A stretch of 64,000 nt of DNA, taken from contig JAEXYH010000005.1 of assembly GCA_023451735.1 (NCBI GenBank), forward strand, positions 54,962 to 118,961. The letters run 5' to 3'. Below, piece by piece: positions 43,613 to 51,634 of this stretch. A program made the translations under genes and the position numbers. The notes under the pieces are model-generated. The model saw only the letters and a list, made by a program, of their open reading frames with translations, did not search any database and was not told where the DNA came from. Each line of letters opens with the position of its first letter. The stretch's first letter is position 1. This DNA comes from Pseudomonadota bacterium (GTDB lineage: Bacteria; Pseudomonadota; Alphaproteobacteria; Rhizobiales; Rhizobiaceae).

Positions 43613-45679
43613 CTATTCTCCCGGGGCTGGTGTGGCGACGGTGTTGACGGGTGCTTCGCGCGCGGTCCAGTCAGGATTGCGAAGCGCCTTGATGCAGGAA
43701 TTGATGCCGAAGCCAACGATCGAGACCACGACGACGACAAAGATGATCGTCAGCGCGGTATTGATATAGTTGTTCTGCACGATCTGCTGCATCTGGGCGG
43801 CTGTCAGCGGACCGGACGTGTCTCCGCTGGCGATGCGATCGGAAAACTGTCGGGCAGCGGCAAGGAAGCCGACCTTCACATCGGTCGAGAAGATCTTCTG
43901 CAGGCCCGCCGTCAGGGTGCAAAGCACCAGCCAGCTTGCCGGCAGGATGGTGATCCAGGCATAACGCTGCCGCTTCATCTTGAAGAGGACAACGGTTGCC
44001 AGAGTCAGCGCCACCGCGGCGAGCATCTGGTTGGAGATACCGAAAAGCGGCCACAACGTATTGATGCCGCCGAGCGGATCGGTGACCCCCTGATGCAGAA
44101 GCGTTCCCCATGCGGCAACGCAAAGCGCCGTTGCAATGATACTCGGCACCCATGACGACGTGGTACGGAAGCTCGGGGCAACCAGCCCGATCAGGTCCTG
44201 AAGCATGAAGCGACCGGCGCGCGTTCCCGCGTCGATGGCAGTCAGAATGAAGAGGGCTTCGAACAGGATGGCGAAGTGATACCAGAAGGCCATCATCGAC
44301 CTATCCCCGAAGACGCTGGAGATGATCTGCGCCATGCCGACGGCAAGCGTCGGTGCGCCACCGGCACGTGAGATGATCGAGGCTTCCCCGACATCCGACG
44401 CCACCTGGGATATCGTTTCCGGCGTGATGGCAAAGCCCATCGCCGTCACCGCGGCTGCCGCAGTTTCCGGCGTGGTACCGATTACGGCGGCCGGGCTGTT
44501 CATGACGAAATAGACGCCCGGATCGAGCACTGCTGCGGAAACCAGCGCCATGATGGCGACGAAGGATTCCATCAGCATGCCGCCGTAACCGATGAAGCGT
44601 GCATTGGTCTCGTTGTCGATCATCTTCGGCGTCGTGCCCGATGAGATGAGCGCATGGAACCCGGACACGGCACCGCAGGCGATTGTGATGAACAGGAACG
44701 GGAAAAGCCCACCCGACCAGACCGGTCCGCTGCCGTCGACAAACTTGGTGACGGCGGGCAGGTGCAGTTGCGGCGCGAGGATGAAGATCGACAGCGCCAG
44801 CGCGGCGATCGTGCCGATCTTCAGGAACGTCGACAGATAGTCACGCGGTGCAAGCAGCAGCCAGACGGGCAGGACCGAGGCGACGAAACCATAACCGACG
44901 AGAGCCCAGACAAGCTGGGTGCCGGTATAGTCGAAGAATGGCGCCCATGCCGGGCTTGCCGCGACATCCTGGCCGTAGACGATAGCCAGCAGCAGCAGGA
45001 TGAAGCCGATGACGGACACCTCGCCGATGCGGCCCGGTCGGATGTAACGGCTGTAGACGCCCATCAGCATGGCGATCGGAATGGTTGCCGCGACCGTGAA
45101 TGTGCCCCAGGGGCTGTGCGTCAGGGCCTTGACGACAATCATCGCCATGACGGCGAGGATGATGATCATGATCATGAACGTGCCGAACAGCGCGATGACG
45201 CCGGGGATGGCGCCAAGCTCGGACCGGATGAGCTCACCGATCGAGCGGCCGTCGCGCCGCATCGAGACGAATAGGATCATGAAATCCTGTACCGCACCGG
45301 CCAGAACGACACCGAAGATGATCCACAACGTGCCGGGCAGATAACCCATCTGCGCGGCAAGCACGGGGCCGACCAGCGGGCCAGCGCCGGCGATCGCCGC
45401 AAAATGGTGGCCGAAAAGCACGTATCTGTCGGTCGGCACGAAATCGAGGCCGTTGTTCAGACGAACGGCCGGCGTCGAGCGTCTCGGATCGAGCCGCATC
45501 GCATGCTCGGCAATATAGAGACTGTAATAACGATAAGCGACCAGATAGATGCTGATGGCGGCCACGACGATCCAGAGCGCATTGACCGGCTCGCCCCGTT
45601 GTGTGGCCAGGACGGCGAGGCATAACGCGCCGACGATACCCAGCACGGCCCATGGACCGTGCATTCTCAAAACAGACAT
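43613..45679 (-). CDS. cstA: carbon starvation protein CstA (pyruvate/peptide carrier)
   Basis: 688 aa membrane protein with about 16-18 hydrophobic segments. Conserved motifs are LDFVPTDRYVLFGHHFAAIAGAGPLVGPVLAAQ (given here only as FGHHFAAIAGAGPLVGP, near residue 90), GYLPGTLWIIFGVVLAGAVQD and the central GTTPKMIDNETNARFIGYG. CstA/BtsT carriers import pyruvate and possibly peptides during carbon limitation. Start 45679 follows GGAGGTCACAGGA; the frame is open for 43 more codons upstream without similarity. Paired with the YbdD-type gene downstream. Confidence 0.92.
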   Translation of the reverse strand: MSVLRMHGPWAVLGIVGALCLAVLATQRGEPVNALWIVVAAISIYLVAYRYYSLYIAEHAMRLDPRRSTPAVRLNNGLDFVPTDRYVLFGHHFAAIAGAGPLVGPVLAAQMGYLPGTLWIIFGVVLAGAVQDFMILFVSMRRDGRSIGELIRSELGAIPGVIALFGTFMIMIIILAVMAMIVVKALTHSPWGTFTVAATIPIAMLMGVYSRYIRPGRIGEVSVIGFILLLLAIVYGQDVAASPAWAPFFDYTGTQLVWALVGYGFVASVLPVWLLLAPRDYLSTFLKIGTIAALALSIFILAPQLHLPAVTKFVDGSGPVWSGGLFPFLFITIACGAVSGFHALISSGTTPKMIDNETNARFIGYGGMLMESFVAIMALVSAAVLDPGVYFVMNSPAAVIGTTPETAAAAVTAMGFAITPETISQVASDVGEASIISRAGGAPTLAVGMAQIISSVFGDRSMMAFWYHFAILFEALFILTAIDAGTRAGRFMLQDLIGLVAPSFRTTSSWVPSIIATALCVAAWGTLLHQGVTDPLGGINTLWPLFGISNQMLAAVALTLATVVLFKMKRQRYAWITILPASWLVLCTLTAGLQKIFSTDVKVGFLAAARQFSDRIASGDTSGPLTAAQMQQIVQNNYINTALTIIFVVVVVSIVGFGINSCIKALRNPDWTAREAPVNTVATPAPGE

Positions 45680-46263
45680 TCCTGTGACCTCCTCACACTG
45701 GAACCGACTGATCGCTCTTAACCGCCGATTGTACACGGGCTCGCGCGATATCGGTGCGCGAGCAGAGTTCCACAGGCCTGCATGGCCTCCAACGCTACAT
45801 GTTGTCACAGAGTAAAAACGAGTGAGAATGGTGAAAAGATCATGAACCCGTCAGATCCCGACCCATGCCCGGCATGGTGGAGAAAGATTATGGGAGCGGT
45901 GGTGTCGCCGCTGATTGGAGAACTCAGTATCGGGCGAAGATGAGCCCGTGCATAAGGAGCATCGGGGCAACGCGTCGTTTCCCTGAAGCTGTGCCACGCG
46001 GGATACAGGTCAAGCACTGTCCGGCGGGCGCATGGTTACGGGTGATATCGTCATGCTCTTTGCTGCCGCGTGATCCGGCCGGAATTCATATAGGATCTTT
46101 ATTTCTTCGCCTGAGGCTTCGTCTCGAATTCCTATGCTCATTGTCGGCATATCAGCGGACAGGATGCATGCCCTGCATCTGAGAGCCAGGAGGTATGAGC
46201 GCGCCGCTGTTAAAGAGGCGCGCTTCGTCCTGTCCTCTGCTTGATCAACAGGAGTCCGGATCG
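45680..46263. other. gene-free region between cstA and the kdp operon
   Basis: 584 bp containing the divergent cstA and kdp promoters. AGCGCGCC (46198-46205) and GGCGCGCT (46217-46224) form a hairpin 40 bp before the first kdp-linked small ORF, possibly a leader element. A minus-strand frame ending near 46010 (from the Met near 46140) is a weak candidate for a 40-50 aa protein but has no ribosome site or resemblance and is not called. Confidence 0.55.
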
Positions 46264-46347
46264 ATGATGGATATCGTTTTGCTTGGCACGGTGGTCGCGT
46301 TCTTCGCGCTCTGCTTTGTCTATACACGCGCCTGCGACAGGCTTTGA
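46264..46347 (+). CDS. tiny membrane protein preceding kdpF
   Basis: 27 aa, MMDIVLLGTVVAFFALCFVY followed by TRACDRL. One hydrophobic helix over nearly its whole length and a short basic tail. ACAGGAG at 46249-46255 gives a good ribosome site. It ends 9 bp before kdpF and is in the same direction, so it belongs to the kdp transcript. Its resemblance in size and topology to KdpF suggests an accessory subunit or a duplicated KdpF-like peptide. I know of no named function. Confidence 0.6.
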   Translation: MMDIVLLGTVVAFFALCFVYTRACDRL

Positions 46348-46356
46348 GAGGCCAAG

Positions 46357-46446
46357 ATGGTTTTCGATTACGCACTGAGCGGCGTCGTGACCGTCGTTCT
46401 GACGGCCTATCTCATCTACGCCCTTGTTCGCCCGGAGCGGTTCTAG
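46357..46446 (+). CDS. kdpF: KdpF, small stabilising subunit of the Kdp K+-ATPase
   Basis: 29 aa, MVFDYALSGVVTVVLTAYLI plus YALVRPERF. The ending LIYALxRPERF is the hallmark of KdpF, a single-span peptide that stabilises the KdpABC complex in the inner membrane. AGGCCAAG precedes the ATG. It is followed by a palindromic repeat overlapping its stop codon and then kdpA. Confidence 0.88.
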   Translation: MVFDYALSGVVTVVLTAYLIYALVRPERF

Positions 46447-46498
46447 AGCGACGCAGTCCCGGACGCAGAACCGATTCCCGCTTTAGCAGGAATGCTCT
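46445..46498. repeat. AGAGC/GCTCT palindromic repeat between kdpF and kdpA
   Basis: Bounded by AGAGC (46445-46449) and GCTCT (46494-46498), with internal GATTCCCGCTTTAGCAGGAAT folding as ATTCC/GGAAT. Related to the AGAGC-ended elements near 3576 and 14927. It starts inside the kdpF stop codon. Confidence 0.5.
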
Positions 46499-46558
46499 CA
46501 TCAACGCTTCTGATCGCGCTGGCGCCCTCGTGGCAGCCCGCAACTGAAAGTTCCTCCC

Positions 46559-48262
46559 ATGACCCTCAACGGATGGTTACAGATCCTCGCGTTTTGCGGG
46601 ATCCTGATTTTTCTCGTCAAACCGCTCGGCGCCTATATGACGCGCGTCTTTTCCGGCGAGCGCACGCTTCTTTCACCGGTCCTCGTTCCGATCGAACGCG
46701 GGCTTTATGCGCTTGCCGGCACAAATGAACGGGAAGAGCAGCATTGGACGTCCTTCGCCTTCTCGATGCTGATGTTCAACCTCGCAGGCCTGATGCTGCT
46801 TTATGGCATTCTGCGTTTCCAGGACATGCTGCCGCTCAACCCCGCCGGCATGGCCGCTATCGGTCCCGATCTTTCCTTCAACACCGCGATCAGCTTCGTC
46901 GCCAATACCAACTGGCAGAGCTATGGCGGTGAAAGCACGATGTCGTATTTCAGCCAGATGGTCGGCCTTGCCGTTCAGAATTTTGTCTCGGCCGCGACCG
47001 GCATGGCAATCGCCATCGGCCTCATCCGCGCGTTTTCGCGCGCATCGGGCAAGGCCATCGGCAATTTCTGGGTCGATATGACCCGCTCCACGCTCTACAT
47101 CCTGCTGCCGATTTGCATCGTGCTGACGATCATCTATGTCGCGCTCGGCGTGCCGCAGACGTTTGGCGCCTACGTGACTGCCACGACGCTCGAGGGCGCG
47201 CAGCAGACGATCGCGCTCGGCCCGGTCGCCTCGCAGCTTGCCATCAAGATGCTCGGCACCAATGGCGGCGGTTTCTTCAACGCCAATTCGGCGCATCCGT
47301 TCGAAAACCCCGACAACATCTCCAACATGATCCAGATGCTATCGATCTTTGCGATCGGTGCGGCGTTCACCAATGTGTTCGGCCGGATGGTCGGCAACCA
47401 GCGCCAGGGCTGGGCGATCCTCGGCGCGATGGGCGTGCTGTTTCTCGTCGGTGTCGGCATCGTCTACTGGGCGGAAGCATCGGGTAATCCGATCATGCAT
47501 TCGCTCGGTCTTGCCGGCGGCAACATGGAAGGCAAGGAGGTCCGCTTCGGCGTCGTCATGTCCTCGCTGTTTGCGGTCATCACCACGGCTGCGTCCTGCG
47601 GCGCGGTCAATGCGATGCACGGCTCTTTTACCGCACTCGGTGGCCTGATCCCGCTCATCAACATGCAGCTCGGCGAAATCATCGTCGGCGGTGTCGGTGC
47701 CGGTTTCTACGGCATCATTCTCTTCATCATCATCGCCATCTTCGTGGCCGGGCTGATGGTCGGCCGCACGCCGGAATATCTCGGCAAGAAGATCGAGGCG
47801 AAGGAGATGAAGATGGCCGTGCTTGCCATTCTCTGCCTGCCGCTGTCGATGCTGGTGTTTACCGCAATCGCCAGTGTTCTGCCGTCGGCCGTATCGTCGA
47901 TCGGGACCGCCGGCCCGCACGGCTTTTCCGAAATCCTCTATGCCTACACCTCGGCGGCGGCCAATAACGGATCGGCCTTCGGCGGGCTTTCGGCCAATAC
48001 GCCTTGGTTCAACACGACGCTCGGACTTGGCATGCTGATGGGACGTTTCCTGGTCATCATCCCGGCGCTTGCGATCGCCGGTTCGCTGGTCGCCAAGAAG
48101 ACGGTTCCGGCCTCTGCCGGCACGTTCCCGACCGATGGCGGGCTGTTCGTCGGGCTTCTCGTCGGCACGATCCTGATCGTCGGCGGCCTGACCTTCCTGC
48201 CGTCGCTGGCGCTCGGTCCGGTCATCGAACACCTGATGATGATCACCGGCCAGACCTTCTGA
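46559..48262 (+). CDS. kdpA: potassium-transporting ATPase subunit A
   Basis: 567 aa channel-like K+-binding subunit with about 10 membrane spans. Start MTLNGWLQILAFCGILIFLV is typical, and the selectivity-filter repeat GTNGGGFFN lies at 233-241, with PTNTNWQSYGGE-type (NTNWQSYGGE near 120) and further loop motifs AASCGAVNAMHGS and AAANNGSAFGG. Works with KdpB and KdpC for ATP-driven high-affinity K+ uptake when external K+ is scarce. Full length. Confidence 0.96.
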   Translation: MTLNGWLQILAFCGILIFLVKPLGAYMTRVFSGERTLLSPVLVPIERGLYALAGTNEREEQHWTSFAFSMLMFNLAGLMLLYGILRFQDMLPLNPAGMAAIGPDLSFNTAISFVANTNWQSYGGESTMSYFSQMVGLAVQNFVSAATGMAIAIGLIRAFSRASGKAIGNFWVDMTRSTLYILLPICIVLTIIYVALGVPQTFGAYVTATTLEGAQQTIALGPVASQLAIKMLGTNGGGFFNANSAHPFENPDNISNMIQMLSIFAIGAAFTNVFGRMVGNQRQGWAILGAMGVLFLVGVGIVYWAEASGNPIMHSLGLAGGNMEGKEVRFGVVMSSLFAVITTAASCGAVNAMHGSFTALGGLIPLINMQLGEIIVGGVGAGFYGIILFIIIAIFVAGLMVGRTPEYLGKKIEAKEMKMAVLAILCLPLSMLVFTAIASVLPSAVSSIGTAGPHGFSEILYAYTSAAANNGSAFGGLSANTPWFNTTLGLGMLMGRFLVIIPALAIAGSLVAKKTVPASAGTFPTDGGLFVGLLVGTILIVGGLTFLPSLALGPVIEHLMMITGQTF

Positions 48263-48281
48263 AAAAAGCGAGGGACATGTC

Positions 48282-48434
48282 ATGAGCATTCGCCAGGAAC
48301 TCCGCAGACAGTCGGATCTTGCCTCGGGAAAACGGGGCCGGGAACCCAAGCGCCTGCGCGGTTCCAACATCATTCTCGCGATGATGGCGGGTCTTTTCGC
48401 CATCATCTGCGCCATCGAAATCCTGCAGGGCTGA
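48282..48434 (+). CDS. small single-span membrane protein between kdpA and kdpB
   Basis: 50 aa, starting MSIRQELRRQSDLASGKRGR. The N-terminal half is strongly basic and the C-terminal half is hydrophobic (SNIILAMMAGLFAIICAIEI). AGGGA lies 8 bp before the ATG. It begins 19 bp after kdpA and ends 58 bp before kdpB in the same direction, and the codon use matches kdp. It is not part of the E. coli kdp operon, and I cannot name a family. A co-translated accessory peptide is plausible. Confidence 0.6.
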   Translation: MSIRQELRRQSDLASGKRGREPKRLRGSNIILAMMAGLFAIICAIEILQG

Positions 48435-48492
48435 CCGACCTCCCTGATGTTCAGGGCGGGCCGGTCGCCTCATCCAAGCTGGAGCCTCTTTC

Positions 48493-50562
48493 ATGAGCCA
48501 GTCCAAATCCGCGAGTATCCTCGATAGTCGCATCCTTGTTCCCGCGCTTGCCGGAGTTTTCACCAAGCTCAACCCGCGCACTCTTTCCAAAAACCCGGTC
48601 ATGTTCGTCGTGGCCACGGTTTCGGTTCTGACCACCATCCTCTTTCTTCGCGATCTCGCGACCGGAAGCGAGGGACTGGGCTTCACGTTCCAGATCAATC
48701 TCTGGCTCTGGTTCACGGTCCTGTTTGCCAACTTCGCCGAAGCCGTTGCCGAAGGGCGCGGAAAGGCGCAGGCCGACAGCCTGCGCAGGACGAGGACCGA
48801 AACCCAGGCCAAGCTGCTGTCCGGCGACGACCGCACACAGTACAAACAAGTGCCCGGCACCAGCCTCAAGGTGAACGACATCGTCATCGTCGAGGCCGGC
48901 GACATCATTCCTTCCGATGGCGAAGTCATCGAAGGTGTCGCCTCGGTCAACGAGGCTGCGATTACCGGTGAATCCGCGCCGGTGATCCGTGAATCGGGCG
49001 GTGACCGTTCTGCCGTCACCGGTGGCACGCAGGTGCTTTCGGACTGGATCCGGGTTCGCATCACCGCGGCGGCCGGTTCGACCTTCATCGACCGGATGAT
49101 CTCGCTTGTCGAAGGCGCCGAGCGCCAGAAGACCCCGAACGAGATCGCGCTCAACATCCTGCTTGCGGGCATGACACTGATCTTCGTGCTTGCCGTCGCA
49201 ACCATTCCGGCTTTCGCCACCTATGCCGGCGGCGCGATCCCGATCATCATCCTTGTTGCCCTGTTCGTCACGCTTATTCCGACGACGATCGGCGCTCTTT
49301 TGTCGGCTATCGGCATTGCCGGCATGGATCGTCTCGTCCGCTTCAACGTGCTTGCCATGTCCGGCCGCGCGGTGGAAGCCGCAGGCGACGTCGATACGCT
49401 GCTTCTCGACAAGACCGGGACCATTACGCTCGGCAACCGTCAGGCAACGGAATTTCGTCCGATCCGCGGCGTCTCCGAACAGGAACTCGCCGACGCGGCC
49501 CAGCTGGCATCGCTTGCCGACGAGACGCCGGAAGGCCGCTCCATCGTTGTGCTCGCCAAGGAGAGATATGCGATCCGTGCGCGCGACATGCAGAGCCTGC
49601 ATGCGACCTTCGTCCCGTTCACCGCACAGACCCGCATGAGCGGGGTGGATCTCGACGGATCGTCGATCCGCAAGGGGGCGGTTGAAGCGGTATTGAACCA
49701 TGTCAGACTTGGGCATGTTGCAGGCGGTGGCGGCGCAAGTGCTTCCTCTATCAAGGAAGTCGAAACGATTGCCGCCGATATCGCCAAACTGGGCGGCACT
49801 CCGCTCGCGGTCGCCCGCGACGGAAAACTGCTCGGCGTCATCTACCTGAAGGATATCGTCAAGGGCGGCATTCGCGAACGTTTTGCCGAGTTGCGCAAGA
49901 TGGGCATCCGCACCGTCATGATCACCGGCGACAACCCCATGACGGCGGCCGCGATCGCTGCCGAAGCAGGGGTGGACGACTTCCTTGCCCAGGCAACGCC
50001 GGAAAACAAGCTGTCGCTGATCCGCGAGGAACAGGCCAAGGGCAAGCTGGTCGCCATGTGCGGCGACGGCACGAACGACGCTCCGGCTCTTGCGCAGGCC
50101 GATGTCGGCGTCGCCATGAATACCGGCACGGTTGCTGCCCGTGAAGCCGGCAACATGGTCGATCTCGACAGCGACCCGACGAAGCTCATCGAGATCGTCG
50201 AGATCGGCAAGCAGTTGCTGATGACCCGCGGCGCGCTGACGACATTCTCGATCGCCAATGACATCGCCAAGTATTTCGCCATCATCCCGGCGATGTTCCT
50301 GGCCTTCTATCCGCAGCTCGGCGTGCTCAACATCATGGGCCTTGCCACTCCGCAGAGCGCGATCCTTTCGGCGATCATCTTCAACGCCCTGATCATCATC
50401 GCGCTGATCCCGCTCTCTCTCAAGGGTGTCAAATATAGGGCTGTCGGGGCCGGCGCGCTTCTCTCCCGCAATCTCCTGATCTACGGCCTCGGCGGCATCG
50501 TCGTTCCGTTCATCGGCATCAAGGCGATCGACGTGGTCATCACCTCGCTCGGCCTCGCTTAA
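48493..50562 (+). CDS. kdpB: potassium-transporting ATPase subunit B
   Basis: 689 aa P-type ATPase. The phosphorylated Asp is D306 in LLLDKTGTITLGN, the actuator motif is AAITGESAPV, the nucleotide-domain motif is MITGDNPMTAAAIAAEAGVDD, and the hinge is MCGDGTNDAPALAQADVGVA. It is the catalytic subunit that hydrolyses ATP to drive K+ import through KdpA. Complete with all key residues present, so the complex should be active despite the decay of its regulators downstream. Confidence 0.97.
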   Translation: MSQSKSASILDSRILVPALAGVFTKLNPRTLSKNPVMFVVATVSVLTTILFLRDLATGSEGLGFTFQINLWLWFTVLFANFAEAVAEGRGKAQADSLRRTRTETQAKLLSGDDRTQYKQVPGTSLKVNDIVIVEAGDIIPSDGEVIEGVASVNEAAITGESAPVIRESGGDRSAVTGGTQVLSDWIRVRITAAAGSTFIDRMISLVEGAERQKTPNEIALNILLAGMTLIFVLAVATIPAFATYAGGAIPIIILVALFVTLIPTTIGALLSAIGIAGMDRLVRFNVLAMSGRAVEAAGDVDTLLLDKTGTITLGNRQATEFRPIRGVSEQELADAAQLASLADETPEGRSIVVLAKERYAIRARDMQSLHATFVPFTAQTRMSGVDLDGSSIRKGAVEAVLNHVRLGHVAGGGGASASSIKEVETIAADIAKLGGTPLAVARDGKLLGVIYLKDIVKGGIRERFAELRKMGIRTVMITGDNPMTAAAIAAEAGVDDFLAQATPENKLSLIREEQAKGKLVAMCGDGTNDAPALAQADVGVAMNTGTVAAREAGNMVDLDSDPTKLIEIVEIGKQLLMTRGALTTFSIANDIAKYFAIIPAMFLAFYPQLGVLNIMGLATPQSAILSAIIFNALIIIALIPLSLKGVKYRAVGAGALLSRNLLIYGLGGIVVPFIGIKAIDVVITSLGLA

Positions 50563-50574
50563 GGAACTAGCACC

Positions 50575-51141
50575 ATGCTGAAACAACTGCGCCCGGCAAT
50601 CGTCATGATCGTTGCCACCACTGCCATTACCGGCCTGATCTACCCTCTTGCCATGACCAGTATCACCCAGGCGATCTTCCCATCGCAGGCAAACGGAAGT
50701 CTGATCGAACGCGATGGCACGGTCATCGGCTCCGAGCTGATCGGCCAGGCCTTCACCGGCGAGCAATATTTCCACGGTCGTCCTTCGGCGGCGGGCGATG
50801 GCTATAATGCCGCTTCTTCCTCCGGCTCCAACCTTGGCCCTACCAGCGGCAAGCTGATTGATCGCGTCAAGACCGATCTGGAAGCGGCGAAGGCCGAAAA
50901 TCCCGGTGCCGAGGTGCCGATCGATCTCGTCACCGCCTCTGGCAGTGGCCTTGATCCGCACATCTCGCCGGAAGCCGCGCTGTTCCAGGTGCCGCGCGTG
51001 GCAAGAGCCAGGAACATGGAGGAAGCCGTTCTACGCGGCATCGTGGAGCAGCATGTGGAAGGCCGTCAGCTCGGTTTTCTCGGCGAGCCCAAAGTCAGTG
51101 TTCTGGCATTGAACATGGCACTGGACGCACCGCGCACATGA
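50575..51141 (+). CDS. kdpC: potassium-transporting ATPase subunit C
   Basis: 188 aa with one N-terminal membrane span (AIVMIVATTAITGLIYPLAM, residues about 9-28) and a periplasmic domain. YFHGRPSAAGDGYNAASSSGSNLGPTS (cited here as YFHGRPSAAG and SGSNLGPTS) and VTASGSGLDPHISPEAA are the family signatures. It acts as a chaperone-like subunit of the Kdp complex. Starts 12 bp after kdpB; its stop overlaps the ATG of the kdpD remnant by 4 bp, the spacing usual for an intact kdpCD junction. Confidence 0.95.
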   Translation: MLKQLRPAIVMIVATTAITGLIYPLAMTSITQAIFPSQANGSLIERDGTVIGSELIGQAFTGEQYFHGRPSAAGDGYNAASSSGSNLGPTSGKLIDRVKTDLEAAKAENPGAEVPIDLVTASGSGLDPHISPEAALFQVPRVARARNMEEAVLRGIVEQHVEGRQLGFLGEPKVSVLALNMALDAPRT

Positions 51142-51398
51142 CGGATCGAGCCGGCACGGGTATGCTGGATGGCGTGCTGTGGGCGACAGCCACCCAGAGT
51201 GCTTCCATGCTCAACGATCGGGGCGTCATCTTCCTTCACGAGAATGGACGATTGTGGTCAAAGCCGGCTATCCACGCGATGATACGCTGGCGGATGCCGA
51301 TATCGCGGCGATCAGGAAGCTTCTGACGGTCGGGCTTTCCGCGCAAGACTACTTCGTCAGCGAGGCAATGAACGCGCGCGTGGCTGCGGAACGGTTCT
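51138..51398 (+). pseudogene. kdpD: kdpD remnant (sensor kinase), deleted and frameshifted
   Basis: The frame starting at the ATGA overlap with kdpC reads MTDRAGTGMLDGVLWATATQ and continues SASMLNDRGVIFLHENGR, then loses one base near 51253 and continues in another frame as VVKAGYPRDDTLADADIAAI. These match consecutive parts of the KdpD region after its membrane spans (LWATA...ASML...LLPE-G and AGYPPDDxLxxADxAA). The N-terminal KdpD and USP domains, the membrane spans and the kinase core are missing. What follows (LLTVGLSAQDYFVSEAMNAR) is not recognised. Confidence 0.75.
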
Positions 51399-51560
51399 GA
51401 AGCTGAGGAGCCGATTTTCCAGACGGGCGAACGGTGTGTCGATCTCGTCAAGCGTATCGTCAGGGCCGGTGATCGGGACGTGAAACCGACCTCCAAAGAA
51501 TACGATATCCTGCGGCTTCTCATTCGACCTAAAAATGTCGAAGCCAGGAGACGCGGATGA
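51399..51560 (+). pseudogene. kdpE: kdpE remnant (response regulator DNA-binding domain)
   Basis: Translating from 51399 gives EAEEPIFQTGERCVDLVKRI and then VRAGDRDVKPTSKEYDILRLL, ending at a stop at 51558. This is the start of the KdpE winged-helix domain (F-TG-L-VDL--R-V---G--V-L--KEYDLLRLL), truncated before the recognition helix, with no receiver domain and no start codon. With the preceding fragment it shows that kdpDE was present and has been lost by internal deletion. Confidence 0.78.
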
Positions 51561-51634
51561 TCAGGAAGAAACCGGAACGGCCAATGCGCCGTCCCGCTCC
51601 GTTTTGGCAGACTGTCCGTCTGTCGGCTTTGTCC

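Noticed and set aside
46198..46224. AGCGCGCC/GGCGCGCT hairpin as a riboswitch controlling kdp
   Set aside because: A lone 8-bp stem with no conserved aptamer features; no known riboswitch class is recognisable.
46010..46375. Minus-strand frame between cstA and kdp with a plausible 40-50 residue tail
   Set aside because: Only the last part looks protein-like, there is no ribosome site, and the upper part is antisense to the tiny kdp-linked ORFs.
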